Shown: positions 47,427 to 55,744 of the stretch, piece by piece | Position numbering within the stretch: position 1 is the first letter of the stretch | Layout of the letters: each line of letters begins with the position of its first letter | Assembly (NCBI GenBank): GCA_964584165.1 | Contig: CAZOYW010000005.1 | Coordinates: 52,737 to 116,736 of the forward strand | Source of the DNA: CAZKCI01 sp964584165 | GTDB lineage: Bacteria; Auribacterota; Erginobacteria; Erginobacterales; CAZKCI01 | Reading direction: 5' to 3' | DNA length: 64,000 nt | Notes under the pieces: model-generated | The model's input: the letters and a program-made list of their open reading frames with translations, nothing else | Databases searched by the model: none | What the model was told of the DNA's origin: nothing | Program-made: the position numbers and the translations under genes

Positions 47427-47540
47427 TCGATGGGTTAAGGTTAGGATGTTGGTCTGGTCGATGGGTAAGGTTGATAGAGGGCCAGCCGCACCTAACCCTG
47501 ACCCATCAACCAAACCCACTTCCTCTCCCTATCCCTCACC
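47427..47540. repeat. GATGGGTTAAGGTTAGG inverted cassette (family C)
   Basis: GTCGATGGGTTAAGGTTAGG... and GTCGATGGGTAAGG on the left; CCTAACCCTGACCCATCAACC and ACCCACTTCCTCTCCC on the right. Confidence 0.88.
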
Positions 47541-47543
47541 TCA

Positions 47544-48323
47544 TCAGGCGGTGTGCTTCCCCCGGTACTTCTCGGCCGGGTACTTCTCCCGGTTGAGCTT
47601 GAGCTTGCGGACGATCGCGTCGCTCAAGTCCAGGTTGAGCGAGTTGCAGAGGCTCAAGACATACATCGCCACGTCGGCTACCTCCTGGCCGATGGCGTCG
47701 AAGGCCTCCGGGTTGGAGGGGAGGCGCCGCGACTCTTCGACGGTGAGCCACTGGAAGTGCTCCATCAGCTCCGCCGCCTCGATGGTGATGGACATGGAGA
47801 GATTCTTGGGCGAATGGAACTGCCGCCATTCCCGCTCGGCGACGAAGCGCGCCACCAAGCCCTTGAGCTCGGCGACGGTGGTCGCCCGATCGGATCGTCC
47901 GGCTCCGGAGAGGATCGCGGCGATGACCGGCAGGTCGGCCGCCGCGAAGTCGAAGGAGCCGAAATCCTCCTCGCCGATCCAGCGGAAATCGTGGACGTCC
48001 CGGGCCGCGGGCGTTCCCGAGACATAGGCGCAATCGTAGGCGAGCATAAGAAGGTGGGTCGAGGGGGCGGCCTCCCCGTAGGCGTGGGAGGAGACGCAGA
48101 GGATCGGACCGACGGAGATCTCGAAATCCAGCTCCTCGCGGATCTCCCGGCGCAGGGCGTCCGGCGGGGGCTCTCCGAACTCGATCTTTCCCCCCGGGAA
48201 CTCCCACTTCAGCGGCTCCAGGCGGGAGGTGGGCCGGCGCTGGGCGATCAGGATGCGGCCGTCCCGGCGGATCACACCGCAGGCGACGAGCATGGTCCGG
48301 GGAGAAGGTGGGGGGGCGTTCAT
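47544..48323 (-). CDS. NUDIX hydrolase fused to MazG-like nucleotide pyrophosphohydrolase
   Basis: 259 residues with two housecleaning domains. N-terminal NUDIX (about 1-130): VACGVIRRDGRILIAQRRP, EFPGGKIEFGEPPPDALRREIREELDFEI, where GX5E...REIREE gives the NUDIX box (the usual final Gly is D). C-terminal MazG/dCTPase-like (about 145-259): NLSMSITIEAAELMEHFQWLTVEE, IGQEVADVAMYVLSLCNSLNLDL and KLKLNREKYPAEKYRG, with the acidic EExxE/ExxD helices. Both domains hydrolyse non-canonical or damaged nucleotides, so the fusion suggests a joint role in sanitising the dNTP pool. It is a single gene between two family C cassettes. Confidence 0.92.
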   Translation of the reverse strand: MNAPPPSPRTMLVACGVIRRDGRILIAQRRPTSRLEPLKWEFPGGKIEFGEPPPDALRREIREELDFEISVGPILCVSSHAYGEAAPSTHLLMLAYDCAYVSGTPAARDVHDFRWIGEEDFGSFDFAAADLPVIAAILSGAGRSDRATTVAELKGLVARFVAEREWRQFHSPKNLSMSITIEAAELMEHFQWLTVEESRRLPSNPEAFDAIGQEVADVAMYVLSLCNSLNLDLSDAIVRKLKLNREKYPAEKYRGKHTA

Positions 48324-48376
48324 GAGAAGAACCTATAACAGCTCACCGTCTCCGGTCAATCTCATACCAAAAAAGA

Positions 48377-48512
48377 GTCGATGGGTTAGGGTTAGGAAGT
48401 GGGTTTGGTCATGGGCTAGGGTTAGGTGAGGCTCGGGGGCCGGCCAGACGGGCCGCACCATTGACCTTACCCATCTTCCAGACTAGCTTCCTCGCCCTAG
48501 CCCATCTACCCT
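48377..48512. repeat. GATGGGTTAGGGTTAGG inverted cassette (family C)
   Basis: GTCGATGGGTTAGGGTTAGGAAGTGGG on the left pairs with CTAGCTTCCTCGCCCTAGCCCATC on the right. It lies before the purine permease gene. Confidence 0.88.
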
Positions 48513-48586
48513 GATTCTCGCTCCGATTGACTCCCCGCTTAGCCTTGTGGTATTTAATTGCTTCCTATCTAGTCAAGGCAATCGCC

Positions 48587-49927
48587 ATGCTCGCCCAGTA
48601 TTTCCGTTTCTCCGAACACAACACCAGCCTGAGGATCGAGGCCCGGGCCGGCCTGACCACCTTCCTCACCATGGCCTATATCATCTTCGTCCAGCCGGCC
48701 GTCCTCACCCGGACCTTTGACGGGAAACCGACCGGCCTCGACGCCGGTGCGGTCATGCTCGCCACTTGCCTCGCCTCGGCCCTGGCCAGCCTGGCCATGG
48801 GCCTCTATGCCCGCTACCCGATCGCGCTGGCCCCGGGGATGGGGGAAAATTTCTTCTTCGTCCAGGTGGTCATGGTCCTGGCCGCCGCCGGCGCCGCCGA
48901 CCCCGCCGGCGCGGCGCTCGGAGTCGTCTTTCTCTACGGGGTCGTCTTCTTCCTCCTCTGCCTCTCCCCGCTTCGCCAAACCCTGATCGATGCCCTCAGC
49001 CCGAGCCTGAAGCACGCGCTCGCGGTGGGGATCGGCCTCTTCATCGCCTTCATCGGGCTCAAGGACGCCGGGCTGATCCTCCCCGATCCCGCCACCCTCG
49101 TCCGCTTCAACCCCCGCCTCGATCAGCCCCAGCTCCTGGTCTTCTTCTTCGGTCTTTTCCTGATCGCCGCCCTCCAGGCCCGGCGGGTCCCGGGCGCGAT
49201 GATCATCGGCATCCTCGCCGGGGCCTTCTTCGCCCTGCTCATCGGGCAGGCGCAATACGCGCGGGCCTTCGGCCTCCCAGAGGTGAAGGAGAGCGCCCTC
49301 TTCCGGATCGACCTCTCCGGGGCCCTCTCGCTCACCGCCCTCCCCTACCTCGTCATCTTCCTGGTCATGGACCTCTTCGACAGCGTGGGGACGCTGGTCG
49401 GCGTTGGCGAGCAGGCGGGGCTCTTGCTCGACAACAACCTCCCCCGCGCCAAGGCGGCGCTCCTGGTCGACTCCGGCGCCACCGTGGCCGGATCTCTCCT
49501 CGGGACGAGCCCGGTCACATGCTACATCGAGTCCGCGGCCGGCGTCGCCGCCGGGGGGCGGACGGGGATGACCAGCGTGGTCTCCGGCCTCCTCTTCCTC
49601 GCCGCCCTCTTTCTCGGGCCCCTGGTCTCGATGATCGCGAAGAACCCGGCGATTACCGCCCCCGCCCTGGTGATGGTGGGGGCGCTGATGCTCCGCAATA
49701 CCTCCCGGATCGACTGGGAAGACGCCTCGGAGGCCATCCCGGCCGCCCTGGTCATCCTGGGAATCCCCCTCTCCTATTCCATCGCCAACGGTCTCTCCCT
49801 GGGCTTCATCAGCTACCCGGTGATCAAGCTCCTCTCCGGGAAGGGAAAGACCGTCTCCCCCGTCGTCTATCTCCTGGCGGTGATCCTGGTTCTTTATTTC
49901 GTCTGCGTCTACGCGGGCCGGGCGTGA
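48587..49927 (+). CDS. Purine permease of the AzgA/PbuG (NCS2) type
   Basis: 446 residues and about twelve to fourteen membrane helices. Family segments are RAGLTTFLTMAYIIFVQPAVL, LGLYARYPIALAPGMGENFFF-like (MGLYARYPIALAPGMGENFFFV), FLVMDLFDSVGTLVGVGEQAG and LLGTSPVTCYIESAAGVAAGGRTGMTSVVSG, the signature of hypoxanthine/guanine proton symporters. It imports purine bases into the cytosol. ATG 48587 is preferred over the GTG/ATG further upstream in the frame. It stands directly before a nucleoside ABC importer in the same direction, making a purine salvage region. Confidence 0.9.
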   Translation: MLAQYFRFSEHNTSLRIEARAGLTTFLTMAYIIFVQPAVLTRTFDGKPTGLDAGAVMLATCLASALASLAMGLYARYPIALAPGMGENFFFVQVVMVLAAAGAADPAGAALGVVFLYGVVFFLLCLSPLRQTLIDALSPSLKHALAVGIGLFIAFIGLKDAGLILPDPATLVRFNPRLDQPQLLVFFFGLFLIAALQARRVPGAMIIGILAGAFFALLIGQAQYARAFGLPEVKESALFRIDLSGALSLTALPYLVIFLVMDLFDSVGTLVGVGEQAGLLLDNNLPRAKAALLVDSGATVAGSLLGTSPVTCYIESAAGVAAGGRTGMTSVVSGLLFLAALFLGPLVSMIAKNPAITAPALVMVGALMLRNTSRIDWEDASEAIPAALVILGIPLSYSIANGLSLGFISYPVIKLLSGKGKTVSPVVYLLAVILVLYFVCVYAGRA

Positions 49928-49957
49928 GCGGGAGCGGGCGCGAGCTACTAGTGTGCT

Positions 49958-50085
49958 GTCCCAGATGTTTATTGGCAGATAAATTGTCATCGCGAGGACC
50001 CCGAGCGTGAGCGAGGGGGACAAAGCAATCTCTTGACTGGCAATGGGTTGGGATTGCCTCCCGCCGCGCTTCGCTCGCAATAACA
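49958..50085. repeat. GCGAGC...GGGGGACAAAGCAATC palindromic element (family J)
   Basis: GTCATCGCGAGGACCCCGAGCG...GACAAAGCAATCTC and GGGATTGCCTCCCGCCGCGCTTCGCTCGCAATAAC face each other. It fills the space between the purine permease and the BMP protein genes and gives no riboswitch-like structure. Confidence 0.85.
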
Positions 50086-50106
50086 AATCAATACAAGGAG
50101 AGAGAC

Positions 50107-51171
50107 ATGAGATTATTGACCGCGGCGCTGGCGCTGGCCTGCGCCCCCCTGGCGGCCGCCCGCGAGCCCGTGCCCGAGATCAAGGCCGGTTTCATCTACG
50201 TCGCCCCGGTGGGGGACGCGGGCTGGAACTACGCCCACGACCTGGGTCGGAAGGAGATGGCTTCCCTCCCCTTCGTCAAGGAGACTCGCTGCGTCGAGTC
50301 CGTCAACGAGGGCGGGGACGCCATCCGGGTCCTCACCCAGTTCGCCGAGATGGGCTACAACCTGATCTTCGCGACCAGCTACGGGTACATGGAACAGACG
50401 GCCCAGGTTGCCGAGAAATACCCCAAGCTGATCTTCATGCACTGCTCGGGCTCCAAGTCCGGCCCCAACCTGGCCAACTACTTCGGCCGGATGTACCAGG
50501 CCCGCTTCCTCACCGGGATGGTGGCGGGGAAGATGACCAAAAGCAACGTCATCGGCTATGTCGCGGCCCATCCCATCCCCGAGGTGATCCGGGGGATCAA
50601 CGCCTTCACCCTGGGCGCCCGGGAAGTGAACCCGGAGGCCAAGGTGAAGGTGGTTTGGACCTACACCTGGTTCGACCCGGCCAAGGAGAAGCAGGCGGCC
50701 GAGTCCCTGATCGGCGTCGGCGCCGACGTCATCGCCCAGCACCAGGATTCCCCCGGCCCCCAGCAGGCCGCCCAGGAGAACGGCAAGTACTGCATCGGCT
50801 ACAACGCCGACATGTCCGCCTTCGCCCCCAAGGCCCATCTCACCTCGGCCATCTGGAAATGGGGGATCCTCTACAAGAAGATCGCCCAGGAGGTTCACGA
50901 CGGAACCTGGACCAACCAACCGATCTGGTGGGGGCTGGAGACCGGCCTCGTCGATATCTCCCCCTTCGGGCCGATGGTCCCGGACGAGGTAAAAACGCTG
51001 GTGAACCGGACTAAGGACGAGATCGCCTCCGGGAAGAGAATCGTCTTCCGGGGGCCGGTCAAGGACCAGTCCGGGAAGATCGCCATTCCCGAGGGAACCG
51101 TCCCCCCCGACGCCGAGCTCTTCAGCATGGGCTGGTTCGTGGAAGGAGTGGACGGGCAGATTCCGAAGTAG
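50107..51171 (+). CDS. BMP-family nucleoside-binding protein of an ABC importer
   Basis: 354 residues; periplasmic (or lipoprotein) ligand-binding subunit of the BMP/PnrA family, which binds purine nucleosides. Signal peptide MRLLTAALALACAPLAAA; the ALAC sequence is an imperfect lipobox. The body has AGFIYVAPVGDAGWNYAHDLGRKEM, YNLIFATSYGYMEQTAQVAEKYPKLIFMHCSG, YVAAHPIPEVIRGINAFTLGAREVNPEAKVKVVWTYTWFDPAKEKQAAESLIGVGADVIAQHQD and YCIGYNADMSAFAPKAHLTSAIWKW, all family-typical. AAGGAGAGAG precedes the start. First gene of a four-gene importer. Confidence 0.93.
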   Translation: MRLLTAALALACAPLAAAREPVPEIKAGFIYVAPVGDAGWNYAHDLGRKEMASLPFVKETRCVESVNEGGDAIRVLTQFAEMGYNLIFATSYGYMEQTAQVAEKYPKLIFMHCSGSKSGPNLANYFGRMYQARFLTGMVAGKMTKSNVIGYVAAHPIPEVIRGINAFTLGAREVNPEAKVKVVWTYTWFDPAKEKQAAESLIGVGADVIAQHQDSPGPQQAAQENGKYCIGYNADMSAFAPKAHLTSAIWKWGILYKKIAQEVHDGTWTNQPIWWGLETGLVDISPFGPMVPDEVKTLVNRTKDEIASGKRIVFRGPVKDQSGKIAIPEGTVPPDAELFSMGWFVEGVDGQIPK

Positions 51172-51176
51172 CAAAC

Positions 51177-51233
51177 CGTGTAATGTGTAACGTGTGAAGT
51201 AACCAACCTGGCCCACGTCCAACGTTACCCCTT
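51177..51233. repeat. GTGTAATGTGTAACGTGTGAAG repeat (family N)
   Basis: GTGTAATGTGTAACGTGTGAAGTAACC on the left; GGCCCACGTCCAACGTTACCCC on the right; a weak inverted pair. Confidence 0.6.
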
Positions 51234-51270
51234 GCGCTTTAAACGTCTGCTCCCCCTAATCGCACCCGGC

Positions 51271-52791
51271 ATGAACTCTCTCGCCACCACACCCGCGGTG
51301 GAAATGCGGGGGATCGTCAAGCGCTTCCCGGGAGTCGTCGCCAACGACGGCGTCGATTTCGAAGCCCGCCCGGGCGAGGTCCACACCCTGCTCGGGGAAA
51401 ACGGGGCCGGCAAGTCCACCCTGATGCATATCCTCTCCGGTCTCTACCGGCCCGACTCCGGATCGATCCGGATCGGCGGGCGCGCCGTGCGCTTCGGGAG
51501 CCCCCGGGAATCGATCGCGGAAGGGGTGGGTATGGTCTACCAGCACTTCATGCTGGTCAAGCGGCACACGGTGGCGGAAAACGTCATCCTCGGGCTCAAG
51601 CGCGCCGGGCTGCTCCTCGACTTCCGGGAGGCGGAGAGGAGGATCGCCGAGATCTCCTCGGGCTACGGCCTCCGGCTCGACCCCCGCGCCCGCATCTGGC
51701 AGCTCTCGGTGGGGGAGCAGCAGCGGGTGGAGATCGTCAAGATGCTGATCCGGGAGGTGAAGATCCTCGTCTTGGACGAGCCCACCGCCGTCCTCACCCC
51801 CCAGGAAACTGTCGATCTCTTCGGAACGATCCGCCGGCTTCGGGAACAAGGCCAGACGATCATATTCATCTCGCACAAGCTGCCCGAGATCATGGACATC
51901 TCCGACCGAATCACCATCCTGCGCAAGGGGAGGAAGGTCGGCACCCTCCGCAAGGCCGAAACCAGCGAGCGGGAGCTGGCCCGCCTGATGGTCGGCAAGG
52001 ACGTGCCCCTCTCGGTGGCGCGCGAGCCGGTCTCCACGATGGAGCCGGTCCTTTCCGTCCACCGCCTCTCCGTCCGGGACGACCGCCTCCTCCCCGCCGT
52101 CCGCTCGCTCTCCTTCAAGGTCCATCGGGCGGAGATCCTCGGATTGGCCGGCGTTTCCGGCAACGGCCAGCGGGAGCTGGTCGAGGCCCTGGCCGGCCTC
52201 CGCCCCCCGACCGACGGCCGGATCCTGCTCGGCGGGAAGGAGATCACCCGCCTTCCCCCGGGCGAGATCATCTCCGAGGGCTTCGCCTACATCCCGGAGG
52301 ACCGCCTGGAAACCGGCGTCGCCGGCGGTCTCGACTACGCCTCCAACGTGATCCTGAAGACCTACGCTACTCCCGCCTTCCGGCGCGGGATTTTCCTCGA
52401 CTCCGGGAAGGCCCGGCGCTGGGGGGAGAACCTCCGCCGGGAGTACGACATCCGCATCCCGGACCCCGCCGCGCCGGTCCGGCTTCTCTCCGGCGGGAAC
52501 CTCCAGAAGGTGATCCTGGCCCGGGAGCTCTCCGCCCGCCCGAAGTTCCTCCTCGCCGTTCATCCTACCCGGGGGCTGGACATCGGGGCGACGGAGTTCA
52601 TCCGCCGGCGGCTGGAGAAGCTCAAGCGGTCGGGGACGGCGATCCTCCTCGTCTCGGAGGACCTGACGGAGCTTCTCTCCCTCTCCGACCGGATCGCGGT
52701 CATCTACGAAGGAGAGCTCACCGCCATCTTCGACACCCGGGAGGCGACGATGGAGAAGCTGGGCCTTTCGATGGCGGGGAGGAAAGCGTAA
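51271..52791 (+). CDS. Nucleoside ABC transporter ATPase with two nucleotide-binding domains
   Basis: 506 residues with two ABC domains. First: Walker A GENGAGKST, signature LSVGEQQR, Walker B ILVLDEPTAVL, H-loop IFISHKL. Second: degenerate Walker A GVSGNGQRE, signature LSGGNLQK, Walker B-like FLLAVHPTRGLDIGA (with the acidic catalytic residue replaced by His-Pro). This asymmetry is normal for the RbsA/NupO-type ATPases of BMP importers. ATG 51271 is preferred to a TTG at 51232, which would add 13 residues from the repeat spacer. It is directly upstream of the first permease (9 nt). Confidence 0.94.
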   Translation: MNSLATTPAVEMRGIVKRFPGVVANDGVDFEARPGEVHTLLGENGAGKSTLMHILSGLYRPDSGSIRIGGRAVRFGSPRESIAEGVGMVYQHFMLVKRHTVAENVILGLKRAGLLLDFREAERRIAEISSGYGLRLDPRARIWQLSVGEQQRVEIVKMLIREVKILVLDEPTAVLTPQETVDLFGTIRRLREQGQTIIFISHKLPEIMDISDRITILRKGRKVGTLRKAETSERELARLMVGKDVPLSVAREPVSTMEPVLSVHRLSVRDDRLLPAVRSLSFKVHRAEILGLAGVSGNGQRELVEALAGLRPPTDGRILLGGKEITRLPPGEIISEGFAYIPEDRLETGVAGGLDYASNVILKTYATPAFRRGIFLDSGKARRWGENLRREYDIRIPDPAAPVRLLSGGNLQKVILARELSARPKFLLAVHPTRGLDIGATEFIRRRLEKLKRSGTAILLVSEDLTELLSLSDRIAVIYEGELTAIFDTREATMEKLGLSMAGRKA

Positions 52792-52800
52792 AACGGCATA

Positions 52801-53895
52801 ATGAAAACCTTCGCGATCGAGAAGCGCCCCTCCCCCTCCCCCGGCCTCCGGCTCCTGGTCGCGCTGGCCTCCGTCCTCCTCGCCTTGTTCCTCGGCGGGC
52901 TGGTCATCTGGGCCATCGGCGTCAACCCGATCGAGGCCTACGGAGCCATCGTCCAGGGCGCCTTCGGCAGCCTGTACGGCCTTTCCGAGACCTTGGTCAA
53001 GGCCACCCCCCTCATCCTTTGCTCCCTGGGCGTGGCCGCCGCTCTGAGGATGAAGCTCTGGAACATCGGCGCGGAGGGCCAGTACGTCGCGGGGGCCCTG
53101 GCCGCTTCCCTGGTCGCCCTGAACTTCACCTCCCTCCCCACCAGCCTGCTCCTCCCCCTGATGGGACTGGCCGGGCTGCTCGGCGGGGGAATCTGGGCGG
53201 GGATAGCCGGGGCCTTGCGGGCCTTCCTCTCCGTCAACGAGATCATCAGCACCCTGCTCATGAACTCGATCGCCATCCTCCTCTCAAGCTACTTCGTCTA
53301 CGGACCGCTCAAGGGCGCCGACGGCTTCCCCTTCAGCCAGACCTTCTGCGCCGCCGCCTGCCTCCCCGACCTGGGCTGGGGGCGCTTGCACGTCGGCCTT
53401 TTCATCGCTCTCCTCGCGGCCCTCCTCCTCTACGTCGCCCTCCAGAAGACGGTCTGGGGCTTTGAGGTGCGGGTGATCGGGGAAAGCGGGACCGCCGCCC
53501 GCTACGCCGGGATGCGGATCGAACGCAACATCGTCCGGGTACTTTTCATCTCGGGCGCCCTGGCCGGACTGGCCGGCTTCGTCGAGGCGGCGGGGATCGA
53601 GCACCGGGTGGGTCGGGTCGTGGCCACCGGTTACGGCTACACCGCGATCCTGATCGCCTGGCTCGCCCGCACCCATCCTCTGGCGGTGCTCCCGATCGCG
53701 TTCTTCTTCGGGGGGTTGCTCACCGGGGGCGAGATGATCCAGATCTCGCTCTTGGTCCCGGTCTCGGTGGTCCCGATTCTGGAGGGGGCGATCCTCTTCT
53801 TCCTCTTGGCGGGAGAGCTCTTGGTTACGTACCGGTTGAGACCGAATACGCGCAGAACAGATAATGGGGACGGTGTCAGGTGTCAGGAACCATAG
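52801..53895 (+). CDS. Nucleoside ABC transporter permease, NupP/YufP type
   Basis: 364 residues and about nine membrane helices; large permease subunit of a BMP-type importer. Typical segments are GVNPIEAYGAIVQGAFGS, TPLILCSLGVAAALRMKLWNIGAEGQYVAGALAA, VNEIISTLLMNSIAILLSSYFVYGPL, VIGESGTAARYAGMRIERN and FIAAGIEHRVGRVVATGYGYTAILIAWLA-like sequence. The final 20 residues (NTRRTDNGDGVRCQEP) are encoded by the family K repeat after the conserved domain, so the cassette replaces or extends the original tail. It follows the ATPase gene by 9 nt. Confidence 0.93.
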   Translation: MKTFAIEKRPSPSPGLRLLVALASVLLALFLGGLVIWAIGVNPIEAYGAIVQGAFGSLYGLSETLVKATPLILCSLGVAAALRMKLWNIGAEGQYVAGALAASLVALNFTSLPTSLLLPLMGLAGLLGGGIWAGIAGALRAFLSVNEIISTLLMNSIAILLSSYFVYGPLKGADGFPFSQTFCAAACLPDLGWGRLHVGLFIALLAALLLYVALQKTVWGFEVRVIGESGTAARYAGMRIERNIVRVLFISGALAGLAGFVEAAGIEHRVGRVVATGYGYTAILIAWLARTHPLAVLPIAFFFGGLLTGGEMIQISLLVPVSVVPILEGAILFFLLAGELLVTYRLRPNTRRTDNGDGVRCQEP

Positions 53896-53964
53896 GCGCG
53901 GAGCATTTCCCTGACACCTTGCACCTGACACTTTGCACCTGACACCTTACACTTATCTCCTGAC
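53866..53964. repeat. TGACACCTTGCACC inverted tandem cassette (family K)
   Basis: GGTGTCAGGTGTCAGG left (inside the permease gene end); CCCTGACACCTTGCACCTGACACTTTGCACCTGACACC right. It lies between two permease genes of one transporter. Confidence 0.92.
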
Positions 53965-53967
53965 GCC

Positions 53968-54906
53968 ATGATCGACTTCCTTTCCTCACTCCTGACCGCG
54001 GGGATCGAACAGGGGGCTCCCCTCCTCCTGGTCACACTGGGCGAGATCCTCTGCGAACGGTCGGGGGTCCTCAACCTCGGCTTGGAAGGCATGATGCTGA
54101 TGGGCGCCTTCTCCGGATTCTGGGCGGCCCAGGCCAGCGGATCTCTTCTCGTCGGCTGCCTCGCCGGCATATTCTGCGGAGTCCTCCTCTCCCTTATCCA
54201 CGCCTTCCTGACCGTGAGCCTGAAGGCCAACCAGATCGTGAGCGGGCTCGCCCTGACCATCTTCGGCCTCGGCCTCTCCTCCTTCCTGGGCGAGAAGACC
54301 GGGATGGCGATGGCGCCGGCCCTCTCCTCCTTCCGGCCGGTTCCGCTCCCCGGCCTCTCCCGGATCCCCTTCCTGGGCGCGACCATCTTCTCCCAGGACG
54401 CCCTGGTCTATGCCTCCTTCCTCGCCTTGGCCGCCGTCTGGTTCCTCCTCCTAAGGACGCGCCCCGGCCTGAATATCCGCTCGGTCGGCGAGAACCCCGC
54501 CGCCGCCGACGTGATGGGCGTCAACGTCGTCCTGACCCGCTACCTCTGCGTCCTCCTGGGGGGCGGCTGCGCCGGACTCGGAGGGGCCTACCTTTCTCTC
54601 GCGCTCTCTCCGGGCTGGAAGGAGCAGATGGCTTCGGGGCGGGGATGGGTGGCGATCGCCCTGGTTATCTTCGGCAACTGGAATCCGGGGCGGGCGGCGC
54701 TGGGTGCTCTTCTCTTCGGCTCCCTCTATGCCTTCGACGCGACGATTCAGGCCCGGGGGACCGTTCTTCCCACCCAGTTTCTCCAGATGCTCCCCTACCT
54801 GGCCACTATCCTCTTCCTGGTCCTGGCCCGGACGCGCTATTATCGCCGCTCCCTGGGCGCCCCGGAGGCGCTGGGGAGACCTTACGCGCGGGAGGCGAAG
54901 GAGTAA
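53968..54906 (+). CDS. Nucleoside ABC transporter permease, NupQ/YufQ type
   Basis: 312 residues and about eight to nine helices; second permease of the BMP-type importer. Typical are TAGIEQGAPLLLVTLGEILCERSGVLNLGLEGMMLMGAF, AFLTVSLKANQIVSGLALTIFGLGLSSFLG, RPGLNIRSVGENPAAADVMGVNVVLTRYLCVLLGGGCAGLGGAYLS and WVAIALVIFGNWNPGRAALGALLFGSLYAFD. With the BMP protein, ATPase and NupP-like subunit it completes the importer. It starts just after the family K cassette. Confidence 0.94.
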   Translation: MIDFLSSLLTAGIEQGAPLLLVTLGEILCERSGVLNLGLEGMMLMGAFSGFWAAQASGSLLVGCLAGIFCGVLLSLIHAFLTVSLKANQIVSGLALTIFGLGLSSFLGEKTGMAMAPALSSFRPVPLPGLSRIPFLGATIFSQDALVYASFLALAAVWFLLLRTRPGLNIRSVGENPAAADVMGVNVVLTRYLCVLLGGGCAGLGGAYLSLALSPGWKEQMASGRGWVAIALVIFGNWNPGRAALGALLFGSLYAFDATIQARGTVLPTQFLQMLPYLATILFLVLARTRYYRRSLGAPEALGRPYAREAKE

Positions 54907-54914
54907 AACAACCG

Positions 54915-54985
54915 GCATGAGGCTTGAGGCTGGGGGTTTGAGTACCGCCGCCTCATGTCATCTTATCCTCATGCCCCATGCCGCA
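54915..54985. repeat. CATGAGGC...CTCATG inverted repeat (family L)
   Basis: GGCATGAGGCTTGAGGCTGGGGG left; CCGCCTCATGTCATCTTATCCTCATGCCCCATGCC right. Confidence 0.75.
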
Positions 54986-55017
54986 CACCTCTCCGATCGC
55001 TCCCCCACGGTCCTCTT

Positions 55018-55737
55018 GTGAACCGGCATCATCCGACAACCCCCCGCTGGTCCCGAACCGCCTTCGTCTTCGACTTCGACGGCACCATCTCCGAGGATGA
55101 CGTTTTCGACGCCGTCTTCCGCCGCTACGCCGATCCCGCCTGGCTCGGCGCCCATGCCGACTATCACGCGGGCGAGATCTCCCTCCGGGATGCCTATCGC
55201 GAAATGGCCCGCCACTTCCGCGGAGGGGAGCGGGATTTCTTCTCCTTCCTCCGCGATAAAACCTCGCTCCGTCGGGGATTCTCCCCTCTGCTCTCGCGCC
55301 TGCGCCAGGCAGGCGCGAGAATCCTGATCGTTTCCAACGGCTTCGACATCTACATCCGTTACCTTCTCCGCCGCTGGAGGATCGACCTGCGGGGGGTCCC
55401 GGTCCGCTGCCACCACGCTTTCTTCCGCGGGGGGAGGCTGCGGTTGCGCTTCCGCACCCACGCCCGCCTCCGCCACCGGAACTGCCTGATCGGGAAGGCG
55501 GAGACGGTGGAGGAGCTGCAAGGCCTGGGTTACCGGGTCTGCTTCTTCGGGAACGGCTACAGCGACACGCCGGCGGCCCGGACCGCGGACGCGGTCTTCG
55601 CCCGCACCGAGCTCGCCGCCTACTGCCGGAGGGAGGGGATCTCCCACCTGCCGCTCAAAGATTTCCGCGCCGCGGAGCGGCTGATCTTCAAGGATCCGCC
55701 GGACCGGCGGATCCTTCCTCTCTTGCGTACCGATTAA
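55018..55737 (+). CDS. HAD-superfamily phosphatase, MtnX-like
   Basis: 239 residues. HAD motif I is FVFDFDGTISEDDVFDAVF, motif II ILIVSNGFDIYIRYLL, and motif IV GNGYSDTPAARTADAVFAR, with a Lys in the cap region (CLIGKAETVEELQGLG). This layout matches the HAD-IB phosphoserine phosphatase/MtnX group (methionine salvage, 2-hydroxy-3-keto-5-methylthiopentenyl-1-phosphate). The substrate cannot be deduced. The GTG at 55018 is the best start; earlier codons in the frame come from the repeat. It follows the nucleoside importer but no clear link is seen. Confidence 0.85.
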   Translation: MNRHHPTTPRWSRTAFVFDFDGTISEDDVFDAVFRRYADPAWLGAHADYHAGEISLRDAYREMARHFRGGERDFFSFLRDKTSLRRGFSPLLSRLRQAGARILIVSNGFDIYIRYLLRRWRIDLRGVPVRCHHAFFRGGRLRLRFRTHARLRHRNCLIGKAETVEELQGLGYRVCFFGNGYSDTPAARTADAVFARTELAAYCRREGISHLPLKDFRAAERLIFKDPPDRRILPLLRTD

Positions 55738-55744
55738 GCCGCGG

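Noticed and set aside
49958..50085. Purine riboswitch before the BMP gene
   Set aside because: The region is explained by the family J palindrome and lacks the three-way junction and conserved loop bases of the purine aptamer.
55018..55737. Histidinol-phosphate phosphatase for the his pathway
   Set aside because: The HAD protein has MtnX/SerB-like motifs and is far from the his cluster; no evidence for that substrate.
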